Shown in pieces: positions 8,974 through 17,449 of a stretch of DNA of 64,000 nucleotides (position 1 is the first letter of the stretch; every line of letters starts with the position of its first letter). The notes under the pieces are model-generated. The model was not told where the DNA came from. It saw only the letters and a program-made list of their open reading frames with translations, and searched no databases. The DNA is taken from contig NZ_KQ948924.1 in the NCBI RefSeq assembly GCF_001514235.1, positions 1,061,832 to 1,125,831 of the forward strand, in the 5' to 3' direction. The DNA comes from Streptomyces caeruleatus. Lineage in GTDB: Bacteria; Actinomycetota; Actinomycetes; Streptomycetales; Streptomycetaceae. The position numbers and the translations under genes were made by a program.

Positions 8974-9027
8974 ATCAACAAACGATTGAACTTCCACCAT
9001 GAGGAAACTAGTATCCACTGTTCAGAA
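8974..9027 (+). promoter_or_regulatory. aceB promoter with B-box, A-box in the spacer and second A-box
   Basis: A -35 TTGAAC (8986-8991) and a -10 TAGTAT (9009-9014) are separated by exactly 17 bp. A perfect A-box TTCCACCATGAGGAA (8992-9006) fills the spacer. A degenerate copy ATCCACTGTTCAGAA (9013-9027) lies 21 bp downstream. A degenerate B-box ATCAACAAACGATTGAA (8974-8990) overlaps the -35. The geometry predicts direct repression of malate synthase by the regulator of the allantoin genes. Confidence 0.72.
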
Positions 9028-9135
9028 GCGCCCGCCTGCTCCGCGGGCGCCGCTAGCCGTATCCGGGAAGACTGGCACCCGGTGCCAGAAGCTCGACAGC
9101 TCGTCCACGTAGCTCGCTGAAGGAAGTGACAGCTC

Positions 9136-10758
9136 ATGTCCGCACCAGCGCCGTCCCCGCTGGCCATCGTCGACGCCGAGCCCCTGCCCCGGCAGGAGGA
9201 GGTCCTCACCGAGGCGGCCCTCGCCTTCGTGGCCGAGCTGCACCGCCGGTTCACGCCCCGGCGTGACGAACTCCTCGCCCGCCGCGCGGAGCGCCGCGCC
9301 GAGATCGCCCGCACCTCCACCCTCGACTTCCTCCCGGAGACCGCCGCGATCCGCGCGGACGGCTCCTGGCGGGTGGCCCCGTGCCCGCCCGCGCTCCAGG
9401 ACCGCCGGGTCGAGATCACCGGTCCCACCGACCGCAAGATGACCATCAACGCCCTCAACTCGGGCGCCAAGATCTGGCTCGCCGACTTCGAGGACGCCTC
9501 CGCCCCGACCTGGGAGAACGTCGTTCTGGGCCAGATCAACCTGGCCGACGCCTACACCCGCAACATCGACTTCACCGACCCGAAGTCCGGCAAGTCGTAC
9601 GCGCTCAAGGCCGACGACGAGCTCGCCACGGTCGTGATGCGCCCGCGCGGCTGGCACCTGAACGAGCGTCACCTCCAGATCGACGGTGAGCAGGTCCCCG
9701 GCGCCTTCGTCGACTTCGGCCTGTACTTCTTCCACAACGCCCAGCGCCTGCTCGACCTCGGCAAGGGTCCGTACTTCTACCTCCCGAAGACGGAGTCGCA
9801 CCTGGAGGCCCGCCTCTGGAACGACGTGTTCGTCTTCGCGCAGGACTACGTCGGCGTCCCGCAGGGCACCGTCCGCGCGACCGTCCTGATCGAGACCATC
9901 ACGGCCGCGTACGAGATGGAGGAGATCCTCTACGAACTGCGCGACCACGCCTCCGGGCTGAACGCCGGCCGCTGGGACTACCTGTTCTCCATCGTCAAGA
10001 ACTTCCGTGACGGCGGCGCCAAGTTCGTCCTGCCGGACCGCAACGCGGTCACGATGACGGCCCCGTTCATGCGGGCGTACACCGAACTCCTCGTCCGCAC
10101 CTGCCACAAGCGCGGCGCGCACGCGATCGGCGGCATGGCGGCGTTCATCCCGTCCCGCCGGGACGCCGAGGTCAACAAGGTCGCCTTCGAGAAGGTCCGC
10201 GCCGACAAGGACCGCGAGGCGAACGACGGCTTCGACGGGTCCTGGGTCGCCCACCCCGACCTGGTCCCGATCGCCATGGAGTCCTTCGACAAGGTCCTCG
10301 GCGACAAGCCGAACCAGAAGGACCGCCTGCGCGAGGACGTCGCCGTCCAGGCCGCCGACCTGATCGCCGTCGACTCGCTGGACGCCAAGCCCACGTACCC
10401 GGGCCTGGTCAACGCCGTGCAGGTCGGCATCCGCTACATCGAGGCCTGGCTGCGCGGCCTCGGCGCGGTCGCCATCTTCAACCTCATGGAGGACGCGGCC
10501 ACCGCCGAGATCTCCCGCTCCCAGATCTGGCAGTGGATCAACGCGGGCGTCGAGTTCGAGAACGGCGAGCACGCCACCCCGGAACTGGCCCGCAAGGTCG
10601 CCGCCGAGGAACTGTCCGCCATCCGCACCGAGATCGGCGAGGAGGCCTTCGCGGCCGGCCACTGGCAGCAGGCCCACGACCTGCTCCTGGAGGTCTCCCT
10701 CGACGAGGACTACGCGGACTTCCTGACGCTGCCGGCGTACGAGCAGCTGCGGGGCTGA
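9136..10758 (+). CDS. aceB: Malate synthase (A-type)
   Basis: Condenses glyoxylate with acetyl-CoA to give malate. The 540-aa length fits the A isoform. Recognisable parts are [20 protein letters not shown] (about residues 102-121), the family signature around [19 protein letters not shown], and the C-terminal [16 protein letters not shown] block. A GAAGGAAG ribosome binding site precedes the ATG. It lies beside the allantoin genes, away from any isocitrate lyase gene. Together with its operators this suggests that it serves glyoxylate from allantoin rather than the classical glyoxylate bypass. Confidence 0.97.
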   Translation: MSAPAPSPLAIVDAEPLPRQEEVLTEAALAFVAELHRRFTPRRDELLARRAERRAEIARTSTLDFLPETAAIRADGSWRVAPCPPALQDRRVEITGPTDRKMTINALNSGAKIWLADFEDASAPTWENVVLGQINLADAYTRNIDFTDPKSGKSYALKADDELATVVMRPRGWHLNERHLQIDGEQVPGAFVDFGLYFFHNAQRLLDLGKGPYFYLPKTESHLEARLWNDVFVFAQDYVGVPQGTVRATVLIETITAAYEMEEILYELRDHASGLNAGRWDYLFSIVKNFRDGGAKFVLPDRNAVTMTAPFMRAYTELLVRTCHKRGAHAIGGMAAFIPSRRDAEVNKVAFEKVRADKDREANDGFDGSWVAHPDLVPIAMESFDKVLGDKPNQKDRLREDVAVQAADLIAVDSLDAKPTYPGLVNAVQVGIRYIEAWLRGLGAVAIFNLMEDAATAEISRSQIWQWINAGVEFENGEHATPELARKVAAEELSAIRTEIGEEAFAAGHWQQAHDLLLEVSLDEDYADFLTLPAYEQLRG

Positions 10759-10762
10759 ACCC

Positions 10763-11062
10763 TCAGGGAGCAGGCTTGTCCGAGTGGCCCAGGGACTTCC
10801 CCGGGGCCACTCGGTCGCGTACGGCCTGCTTGACGGCCGTCGGCTCCGGGAAGCCCTGGTCGCGGCGGTCCCAGACGACCTCGTCGTCGACGCGGACGAC
10901 GAAGACGCCGCCCTTGCCGGGCTTCAGTGCCACTTCGGACAGCTCCGCCTCGAAGGTCGTGAGCAGTTCCTGCGCCAGCCAGGCGGCGCGGGGCAGCCAT
11001 CCGCACTGGGTGCAGTACTCGATCTCGACCCGCCCCGACTCGCGCAAAGAAGCCTCCGTCAT
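10763..11062 (-). CDS. SelW/SelT/SelH-family (Rdx) selenoprotein-like thioredoxin-fold protein
   Basis: A 99-aa protein with the Rdx fold: the N-terminal strand RVEIEYCTQCGW carries a CxxC (CTQC, Cys replacing selenocysteine), followed by WLAQELLTTF and the GGVFVVRVDDEVVWDRRDQGFPE core. Members are presumed redox proteins, and the physiological partner is unknown. The ATG at 11062 overlaps the stop of the HipA-like gene (ATGA), so translation is coupled. The stop is only 4 bp from the convergent aceB stop. Confidence 0.85.
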   Translation of the reverse strand: MTEASLRESGRVEIEYCTQCGWLPRAAWLAQELLTTFEAELSEVALKPGKGGVFVVRVDDEVVWDRRDQGFPEPTAVKQAVRDRVAPGKSLGHSDKPAP

Positions 11063-11964
11063 CCGAGGTGCACCGACCAATCCTGTTCCGCGGCCGGCTT
11101 GCCGTGCAGGTCGGGGACCCGCTTGAGCCAGTTCGGCCGTCCTTGCCGGGTCTTCGCCGCGCGCTGGGCCTCTTCGGCCGCCAGTTCCGCGCGGCTGGGG
11201 AAATCGGTGGGCAGCCAGACCTCGGACGCTCGCACGCGCGCGTGCAGGTACGTCACGTAGGCCTCGCGGGCCTCGCGGGGCGAGGCGAAGTCGGTGAGCC
11301 AGGCGTCCGGCACCTCGGCGACGATCGCGCGCAGGAGGTCCTCCGTGACCTTGGGCGCGAGTTCGGCGTCGGCGGCGCGTACGTCGGGCCCGTAGTGGCC
11401 GAGGGCGTGGTGGCGGAAGTCGTACGCCTTCTCGGGGTCGGAGCCGTCCCAGCGGTGGTGGAAGACGAGGGCGGCGCCATGGTCGATCAGCCAGAGGCGG
11501 GGCGGGACGGTCCCGAGCGTCGGCCAGACCATCAGGTTGGAGCTGTGGACCGTACGGTCGACGTTCGCGGTCAAGGCGTCCAGCCAGACGATCCGGCCCG
11601 CCTCCAGCGGATCGACGGGGAAGGCCTTGGCGACCTCGGGGGTGAAGTCCTTCGCGCCCGGCAGATAGTCCATGCCGAGGTTGACGCCGGCGCTCGCGCT
11701 GTGGAGGTCGCGCACCTCCTGGTGGGGCTCGCTGTCCGCGATCACCGGGTCGAAGTGGACCAGGACCAGCTCGGGGAAGCGCAGGCCGAGCGCGCGGGCC
11801 AGCTCACCGACGATCACCTCGGCGACCAGCGCCTTGCGGCCCTGTGCGGAGCCGGTGAACTTCACGACGTACGTGCCGAGGTCGTCGGCCTCGACGACTC
11901 CGGGCACGGAGCCGCCGGACCGCAACGGGGTCACGTATCGAACAGCAGTCACATCGCGCAGCAC
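11059..11964 (-). CDS. HipA-family kinase-like protein
   Basis: A 301-aa protein resembling the stand-alone HipA-like proteins of actinobacteria. It has a nucleotide-binding-like YVVKFTGSAQGRKALVAEVIVGELARALG (about 27-55), WLDALTANVDRTVHSSNLMVW (catalytic-loop Asp/Asn, about 127-147) and LIDHGAALVFHH (metal-binding Asp, about 157). No HipB-like antitoxin is next to it, so a toxin-antitoxin role is not supported. The start is GTG at 11964, or GTG at 11952. It is translationally coupled to the SelW-like gene. Confidence 0.75.
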   Translation of the reverse strand: MLRDVTAVRYVTPLRSGGSVPGVVEADDLGTYVVKFTGSAQGRKALVAEVIVGELARALGLRFPELVLVHFDPVIADSEPHQEVRDLHSASAGVNLGMDYLPGAKDFTPEVAKAFPVDPLEAGRIVWLDALTANVDRTVHSSNLMVWPTLGTVPPRLWLIDHGAALVFHHRWDGSDPEKAYDFRHHALGHYGPDVRAADAELAPKVTEDLLRAIVAEVPDAWLTDFASPREAREAYVTYLHARVRASEVWLPTDFPSRAELAAEEAQRAAKTRQGRPNWLKRVPDLHGKPAAEQDWSVHLG

Positions 11965-11984
11965 ACCGGCCAGGGTAATTCAGA

Positions 11985-13487
11985 TCACGGGCGGGCCAGC
12001 GGGTTCGGCAGAGGCAGGTAGCGGGCGTCCGCGCCGTCGGCGTTCGTCCAGCGCAGGAGCAGGTTCGTCTTGCCGGGGAGGGTGGGCGAGGCGAGCAGGC
12101 GGGGGATCTCGGGGAGGTCGTGGCGGGCGAGTTCGCGGCGGGTGGCGGGCCAGGGGTCCAGGGTCGGGTGGCGTTCGACGAGGGCCTCGGCGATCTCCAC
12201 GAGGTGGTTGACGACCAGGCAGTACACCAGCCGCTCCCAGCCGGCCGCCCGGGACACCTCCGGCAGCCGCTTCACGCCCTCGGCGTCCCGGAAGACGGCC
12301 CGCACGGGGGTGCCGTCGCCGTCGACGGCGACGAGGGTGTTCTGCAGGTGTGCCTCGAGTACGACGCCGTGGTCGGCGAAGGCCGCGAGGGCGGGCGGCA
12401 CGACCGCGCCGAGATACGCCTCCCACCAGGCGGCCGGGTCCGCCGTGGCGTCGAGGGGGCTGCCGTCGAAGCCTTCCACGAGGGCGGCGGCGAGCAGCGG
12501 GGTCGTGCCGGGCGGCAGCCGGTCGTGGAAGCCGTCGCGGACCAGGACGGCGAGTTCCTCGAAGGCGAAGTCGGCGGTGCGGTAGCCGCGGTCGCTCAGC
12601 CAGGCCGCGCGGCCGGCGGCAAGGGCGGTCGTGGCCGCGGCGTCCGTGCGGCGCAGCTTCAGCAGGTCGTGGCGCCACAGCCGGCGGATGTCGTTGGTGA
12701 TGCGCACGTCGAGGCTGAACTTCAGGAAAAGGTCGCGCTCGGGGGCGTAGAGCGTGCGGATCGCGGCCGTGGGCCAGGCGTCGAAACCGGACGTGCCGAG
12801 CCGGATCAGCCGGCCGTCGGCGAAGGCGGGCGCGAGGTCCACGAGGCCGAGCTGCCAGGGGTGGGCGGGCAGCAGCCGATAGCCGGGCGGGGCGGCGCCG
12901 AGCGCGTCCAGGGCCGCGGTGTCGCCCTCCTCGACGACGGCGTCCTCGCGCAGGCCGAGCAGCGTGAGCGGGAAGCGGGCGTGCGCCTCGGGGGCGTAGG
13001 GCAGCCAGGCGGCGACCGGGCCGCCGCCGCGGGCCTTGGGGGCGGGGTGGTAGGGGTGGCCGGTGAGGAGGCACTGCTCCGAGCGGAGGTAGAGGTCCTG
13101 CGGCGGCGTCGCACGCGCGCGTGCCGTGAGCAGCGCGGCCACCGCGTCCCGGCTGTCGATCATCTCGGCGGGCAGTTCGTGGTTGGACAGACCGGTGTGG
13201 CGGCGCAGTTCGTCGGCGACGAGCTTGACGAGCTCGGTGTGGCCGACGCGCCGCCAGGTGCCGTCCGCGCGGACCTCGGGCTCGGCGGGCCGCCGTGCGC
13301 CGAGGACCCGCAGCAGGCGGCCGGACCCCGGCAGGCGGTACACCTGGCGTTCGCCGGACACACCGTGGGGTTCGGCCACCTCGCGCAGCAGGCAGTTCAG
13401 CAGGGGCGCGACCGCGTGGGCGTCGGCGCGGTCCGCGACGTCCGCGACGTCGGCGGCGGAGGGCGGGGTGAGGTGCACGCGATCCAC
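11985..13487 (-). CDS. IucA/IucC-family NIS siderophore synthetase (1)
   Basis: A 500-aa ATP-dependent synthetase that adenylates a carboxylate (typically citrate or a derivative) and joins it to an amine or hydroxyl. Visible motifs are TGHPYHPAPKARGG (about 154-167), LLPAHPWQ (about 218), LKFSLDVRITNDIRR (about 265) and EAHLQNTLVA (about 380), followed by the FhuF-like C-terminal block. It is divergent from a second IucA/IucC gene, with a triple repeat between them. No decarboxylase, monooxygenase or transporter is next to it, so the product cannot be predicted. Confidence 0.93.
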   Translation of the reverse strand: MDRVHLTPPSAADVADVADRADAHAVAPLLNCLLREVAEPHGVSGERQVYRLPGSGRLLRVLGARRPAEPEVRADGTWRRVGHTELVKLVADELRRHTGLSNHELPAEMIDSRDAVAALLTARARATPPQDLYLRSEQCLLTGHPYHPAPKARGGGPVAAWLPYAPEAHARFPLTLLGLREDAVVEEGDTAALDALGAAPPGYRLLPAHPWQLGLVDLAPAFADGRLIRLGTSGFDAWPTAAIRTLYAPERDLFLKFSLDVRITNDIRRLWRHDLLKLRRTDAAATTALAAGRAAWLSDRGYRTADFAFEELAVLVRDGFHDRLPPGTTPLLAAALVEGFDGSPLDATADPAAWWEAYLGAVVPPALAAFADHGVVLEAHLQNTLVAVDGDGTPVRAVFRDAEGVKRLPEVSRAAGWERLVYCLVVNHLVEIAEALVERHPTLDPWPATRRELARHDLPEIPRLLASPTLPGKTNLLLRWTNADGADARYLPLPNPLARP

Positions 13488-13491
13488 TCGT

Positions 13492-13562
13492 TCTCTACGG
13501 TCCGTTCAGGACGGTCTCTACAAGTCCGTTCAGGACGGTCTCTACGGTCCGTTCCGGGCAGG
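13492..13562. promoter_or_regulatory. Three tandem 23-24 bp repeats between divergent siderophore synthetases
   Basis: Units at 13492-13514, 13515-13538 and 13539-13562 share TCTCTACGGTCCGTTCAGG or a close variant. Each of the first two holds a small palindrome, CCGTTCAGGACGG. They fill the 142-bp gap between the two iucA/iucC start codons, suggesting a multi-site operator. The canonical actinobacterial iron box (TTAGGTTAGGCTAACCTAA-like) is not present. Confidence 0.6.
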
Positions 13563-13629
13563 AAGACGATCAGTATGTCCGTCGTCGGCGCCTGGCCCGA
13601 CGCCCTACTCGTACCCGAGGAGCCCGCCC

Positions 13630-15150
13630 GTGCACCGTCTTCCCAGCGCCGAGGCCGAGGTCGCCGCCGAACTGGCCGACGTACGCCCCGGACTCGCGTC
13701 GCGGTACGCCGCCGAGCTCCCCGGCGCCCGGGCGGCCGTCCTGACCCGGCTGTGGCGTGCCCTGGCGCACGAGCCGCTGCCCTGGGTCGCCCGGCGCGAG
13801 CGCGGCCGGGAGGGCCTCACCCTGCGCCTTTCGGACGGCCGCCTGCTGCACGGCCCGCACGCGGACCCGTACGCCACCGCCGCGTACGTCACCGCCGTAC
13901 GTCTCGACCAGGCGTCGTACGACGATCCGGCCCGGTTGCTGACGGACCTGTCCGTGCCGCACGGGGCGGCGTTCGCGGCCGAACTCGGCCACAGCGTGGC
14001 CTCGTTGGCGTTGTCGCGGGCCGGGCGGGGCGCTCACCCGAAGGAGTGGCCGGCGCGTGACTGGGAGTGGGAGTGGGAGCAGCGGGTCGTCGACGGGCAT
14101 CCGTTCCACCCCAACTGCCGTTCCAGGCCGGGGTTCTCGGTCGCCGAGCAGCTGGCGTACGGGCCGGAGCACCGGCCGGTGGTGACGCTGGGGCTGGTGC
14201 CGGTGCGAGCGGACGAGTGCCTGGTGACGGGCGGGTGGCCGGAGGGGATGCGGGACGGGGAGCGGCTGCTGATCCCGGTGCATCCGTGGCAGGCCGAGCA
14301 TGTGCTCAAGCGGCCCTGCGACCCCTGCGGCGACGGACTGGCCGCGCACCCGCTGATGTCCCTGCGCACCCTCGCCCTGCCCGACGGACCACACGTCAAG
14401 ACCGCGCTGAGCGCCCGGCTGACGTCTTCCGTGCGGGACATCTCGGGGTACTCGATCTCCCTGTCGGCGACCCTGTCCGACTTCGCGGAGACACTGGCGG
14501 CGCGGACGGACGGGCTGCTGCACATGACCCGCACCCTGGGGGCGGCGACCGCCGGCTCCCCCGATCTGGCGGCGGTGTTGCGCGAGTCGCCGCGGGAGTA
14601 CGCGGGGCCGGGCGAGCGGGTCGTGCCGGTGGCCGCGCTCGCCACCACCGAACTGCCCGAGTCCCCGGCGTGGCTGGCCGAGTTCACGCGGTTGGCACTC
14701 ACCGTGGGGCTGCGGCTGCTGGAGTCGGGTGTGGCGCTGGAGGCGCACGGCCAGAACCTGCTCGTGGTGCTGTCGGCGGACGGCTCCCCGGTGCGGCTGG
14801 TCTACCGCGACCTCGCCGACATCCGCATCAGCCCGGCACGGCTGGCCCGGCACGGCATCCCGATGCCGGAGCTGACGGGCCGGATCGTCACGGACGACGT
14901 GCCGACTCTGCGCCGCAAGCTGTTCGGCTCGCTGGTGGCCGGGGCGCTGGCGGGTACGGCGGGCTCGGGGACGGCGCTGCGCGGGGCGCTGGAGGCGGTC
15001 GTACGGGAGTTGCCGGCCACCGTGGATCTCGCCGCGCTGCGCGCCGAGCCGCTGCCGACGAAGGCGCTGTCGCTGATGCGGCTGTCGCCGGGGACGGCCG
15101 GGGACCAGTGGGCGGAGTTGCCCAACCCGCTGGTCACCGAGGTGTTCTGA
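13630..15150 (+). CDS. IucA/IucC-family NIS siderophore synthetase (2)
   Basis: A second NIS synthetase of 506 aa. It has VDGHPFHPNCRSRPGF (about 151-166), IPVHPWQAEH (about 216), VKTALSARLTSSVRDIS (about 257) and ALEAHGQNLL (about 371). The GTG at 13630 is chosen because GAGGAG lies 8 nt upstream; the frame is open further upstream but that part overlaps the divergent gene. It is not closely similar to synthetase 1, so the two probably act at different steps of one siderophore. Confidence 0.93.
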   Translation: MHRLPSAEAEVAAELADVRPGLASRYAAELPGARAAVLTRLWRALAHEPLPWVARRERGREGLTLRLSDGRLLHGPHADPYATAAYVTAVRLDQASYDDPARLLTDLSVPHGAAFAAELGHSVASLALSRAGRGAHPKEWPARDWEWEWEQRVVDGHPFHPNCRSRPGFSVAEQLAYGPEHRPVVTLGLVPVRADECLVTGGWPEGMRDGERLLIPVHPWQAEHVLKRPCDPCGDGLAAHPLMSLRTLALPDGPHVKTALSARLTSSVRDISGYSISLSATLSDFAETLAARTDGLLHMTRTLGAATAGSPDLAAVLRESPREYAGPGERVVPVAALATTELPESPAWLAEFTRLALTVGLRLLESGVALEAHGQNLLVVLSADGSPVRLVYRDLADIRISPARLARHGIPMPELTGRIVTDDVPTLRRKLFGSLVAGALAGTAGSGTALRGALEAVVRELPATVDLAALRAEPLPTKALSLMRLSPGTAGDQWAELPNPLVTEVF

Positions 15151-15188
15151 CCGGTGGCCGGCAGGGGATCTGACCGGTGGCCGGCAGG
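15146..15188. repeat. Stop-codon-spanning 20-bp direct repeat after siderophore synthetase 2
   Basis: TCTGACCGGTGGCCGGCAGG occurs at 15146-15165, overlapping the stop codon of synthetase 2, and again at 15169-15188 (23-bp period). A third partial copy (TTCTGACAGGTGTTC) follows. It is one of three gene ends in the window with this kind of duplication. Confidence 0.75.
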
Positions 15189-15250
15189 TGTTCTGACAGG
15201 TGTTCCGACCTCGTTTGAAGCGTGACACCTCTGATCAATAAGATCCGCCG

Positions 15251-16519
15251 ATGATCAGAACACAACGGCTGGCGGCCGGGGTCTGCGCCCTGCTCGCCGC
15301 GCTCACGGCCGGGATAGCCTTCCCGGCCGGGGCGAACGCCGACGAGACCACCGCCACCGCTCCGAAAGTCGATCTCGTGATCGACGTCAGCGGTTCGATG
15401 CGGGCGAAGGACATCGACGGCCAGTCACGGATGGCCGCGGCGAAGCAGGCCTTCAACGAGGTGCTGGACGCCACCCCCGAGGAGGTCCAGCTCGGCATCC
15501 GCACCCTCGGTGCCAACTACCCGGGCGACGACCGCAAGACGGGCTGCAAGGACACCGCGCAGCTCTACCCGGTCGGCCCGCTGGACCGCACCGAGGCCAA
15601 GACGGCGGTGGCGACCCTGACGCCCACCGGCTGGACGCCGATCGGTCCGGCGCTGCTGAAGGCGGCCGAGGACCTGGACGGCGGCGAGGGCTCCAAGCGG
15701 ATCGTGCTGATCAGCGACGGCGAGGACACCTGCGCCCCGCTCGACCCGTGCGAGGTGGCCCGCGAGATCGCCGCCAAGGGCATCGGCCTGACCATCGACA
15801 CGCTCGGCCTGGTCCCCAACACCAAGCTGCGCCAGCAGCTCAGCTGTATCGCCGAGGCGACCGGCGGCACCTTCACCTCGGTCGAGCACACCGACGAACT
15901 CACCGACAAGGTCAACCAGTTGGTGGACCGGGCGGCCGACCCGGTGGTGACGCCGGTCGCGACGACGGGCGCGGACCAGTGCGCGAAGGCGCCCACGCTG
16001 AAGTCCGGCCTGTACACCGACCGCGAGGAGTTCGGGCAGCAGCGCTGGTACCGCGTGGACGTCCCGGACGGCTATGAACTGCGCGCCTCCGTGAGCGCGG
16101 CGGCCGACCGCGAGGTGAACCCGTCGTACGGGCTGCTGCTGCGGGCGACGACCGAGCGCGGCCGGGAGATCGTCCGCGGCGAGGCGGCGGGCAACGGCCG
16201 TACCGACGCGATCTCGACGGGCCTGCGCTACCCGAAGGCCGAGCGGGAGGACGTGGAGGGTGAGGTCGCGCCCGAGACGGTGTGTCTCCAGGTCACGCAC
16301 TCCTTCTCCGCGGCGGGCGGGGTGAAGACCACCCCCGGTCTGCCGCTGGAATTGACCGTCGACGTCGTGCACGGGCCGGACGCGTCGAGCGACGTGGCCG
16401 CCTTCGGTCTCGGGCGCGGCTGGTGGCTGCTCGGCGCGCTCGTCCTCACCGGCTTCCTCGCCGGTCTCGTCTGGGGCTGGCTGTCGCGCTGGCGGGTCGC
16501 GGTCTGGAGGACCAACTGA
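15251..16519 (+). CDS. Secreted, membrane-anchored von Willebrand factor A domain protein
   Basis: A 422-aa surface protein. It has a signal peptide (about 1-30) and a VWA domain starting at VDLVIDVSGSM (MIDAS DxSxS, about residues 41-51), with the TPIGPAL and SDGEDTC segments completing the metal site. A beta-rich region (about 240-385) precedes one C-terminal transmembrane helix (about 392-416). The VWA domain faces outside and should bind a protein ligand. The stop overlaps the next start (TGATG), so both are made together and may form a complex. Confidence 0.88.
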   Translation: MIRTQRLAAGVCALLAALTAGIAFPAGANADETTATAPKVDLVIDVSGSMRAKDIDGQSRMAAAKQAFNEVLDATPEEVQLGIRTLGANYPGDDRKTGCKDTAQLYPVGPLDRTEAKTAVATLTPTGWTPIGPALLKAAEDLDGGEGSKRIVLISDGEDTCAPLDPCEVAREIAAKGIGLTIDTLGLVPNTKLRQQLSCIAEATGGTFTSVEHTDELTDKVNQLVDRAADPVVTPVATTGADQCAKAPTLKSGLYTDREEFGQQRWYRVDVPDGYELRASVSAAADREVNPSYGLLLRATTERGREIVRGEAAGNGRTDAISTGLRYPKAEREDVEGEVAPETVCLQVTHSFSAAGGVKTTPGLPLELTVDVVHGPDASSDVAAFGLGRGWWLLGALVLTGFLAGLVWGWLSRWRVAVWRTN

Positions 16520-17322
16520 TGCGGATCACACGAGTGTTGAGCGCGACCGCGCTGATGTTCGGGCTTGCGGTCGCCCCGGCCGTCGCCGACTCCTCGCCGT
16601 CGCCGAGCGCGTCGGAGGACTCCGGCGCGCCGAGCCAGGCGGGCACCTCCTTCCGTACGGCGGCCGAGTTCGAGCAGGGCCAGACGGCCACGGCGAGCGC
16701 TTCCACGGGCGACTACCTGTACTGGTCGTTCCCCGCCGACGCCGGACAGCGCCCCACCGTGAAGGCGACGGTGAAGCTGCCGGACACGCATGCCGCCGAG
16801 ACCTGGCAGATCGACGTGTACGACGGTCTGCGGCGCCGTCAGGCCTGCCAGTACGGGGCGCAGACGCGGACCGCCCCGGCGAACGCCGCCTCCGTCGAGC
16901 TGGACTGCGTGCTGCGCACCGTGCGTGCCTGGTCGGAGCCGTGGGCCGATGACCCGCTGCCGGGCACGTACTACATCCGGCTGACGGTCGTGGACGTTCC
17001 CACCTCCGACCTCGGTCTGCCGGTGGGCGCCGAGGTCCGGGCCGACTCGAAGGACGTTGGCGGTGCTGCGGCGGTGGACGGTTCGCTGGCGGAGCCGCTG
17101 GTGCCGGGCGTCGCGGTGAAGTCGCGGGAGGACGAGGAGAGTTCGTCCGCCTCGGCCGTGCTGTCCAGCATCGAGCCCGAGGACGGCTGGGCGTCCGGCT
17201 GGTGGTCCGACCGGTGGGTGTGGACGGCGATCGGCGGTGCGCTGGCCGCGCTGGCGGGTGTCGGCGGTTACACGCTGACGCGTGGGTCGGGCCGGCCGAC
17301 GCGGGTGCCGCCGGGCGCCTGA
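16519..17322 (+). CDS. Signal-peptide membrane protein partnered with the VWA protein, unknown function
   Basis: A 267-aa protein with a signal peptide (about 1-23), a Ser/Pro-rich linker, a beta-rich extracellular domain (about 45-180) with two Cys (QACQYG and ELDCVL), an acidic Ser-rich stretch (REDEESSSAS) and a C-terminal membrane helix (about 236-255). The topology mirrors that of the upstream VWA protein, and the genes overlap by one base, which suggests a surface complex. I recognise no catalytic motif. Confidence 0.75.
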   Translation: MRITRVLSATALMFGLAVAPAVADSSPSPSASEDSGAPSQAGTSFRTAAEFEQGQTATASASTGDYLYWSFPADAGQRPTVKATVKLPDTHAAETWQIDVYDGLRRRQACQYGAQTRTAPANAASVELDCVLRTVRAWSEPWADDPLPGTYYIRLTVVDVPTSDLGLPVGAEVRADSKDVGGAAAVDGSLAEPLVPGVAVKSREDEESSSASAVLSSIEPEDGWASGWWSDRWVWTAIGGALAALAGVGGYTLTRGSGRPTRVPPGA

Positions 17323-17334
17323 CGGTTCGTCGAC

Positions 17335-17365
17335 AGGCCCGCCGCGCCGAGGTGCGGCGGGCCTT
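17335..17365. terminator. Hairpin ending the VWA operon
   Basis: Arms AGGCCCGCCGC and GCGGCGGGCCT (11 bp, perfect) flank an 8-nt loop, 12 bp after the stop codon and between convergent genes. Confidence 0.75.
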
Positions 17366-17368
17366 CGC

Positions 17369-17449
17369 GTCTCACTCGTCCCGCAGCGCCTTAGCGTCTC
17401 ACTCGTCCCGCAGCGCCTTGGCGTCTCACTCGTCCCGCAGCGCCTTCGC
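17369..17449. repeat. Three tandem 27-bp repeats carrying a stop codon
   Basis: Units at 17369-17395, 17396-17422 and 17423-17449 are identical except at one position each (CCTT followed by A, G or C). The unit nearest the HxlR gene encodes its last residues KALRDE and stop. The two outer units repeat this coding tail, including the stop, downstream of the gene. Confidence 0.85.

Noticed and set aside
11059..11964. HipBA toxin-antitoxin module
   Set aside because: No HipB-like HTH gene is upstream or downstream; the coupled gene is SelW-like.
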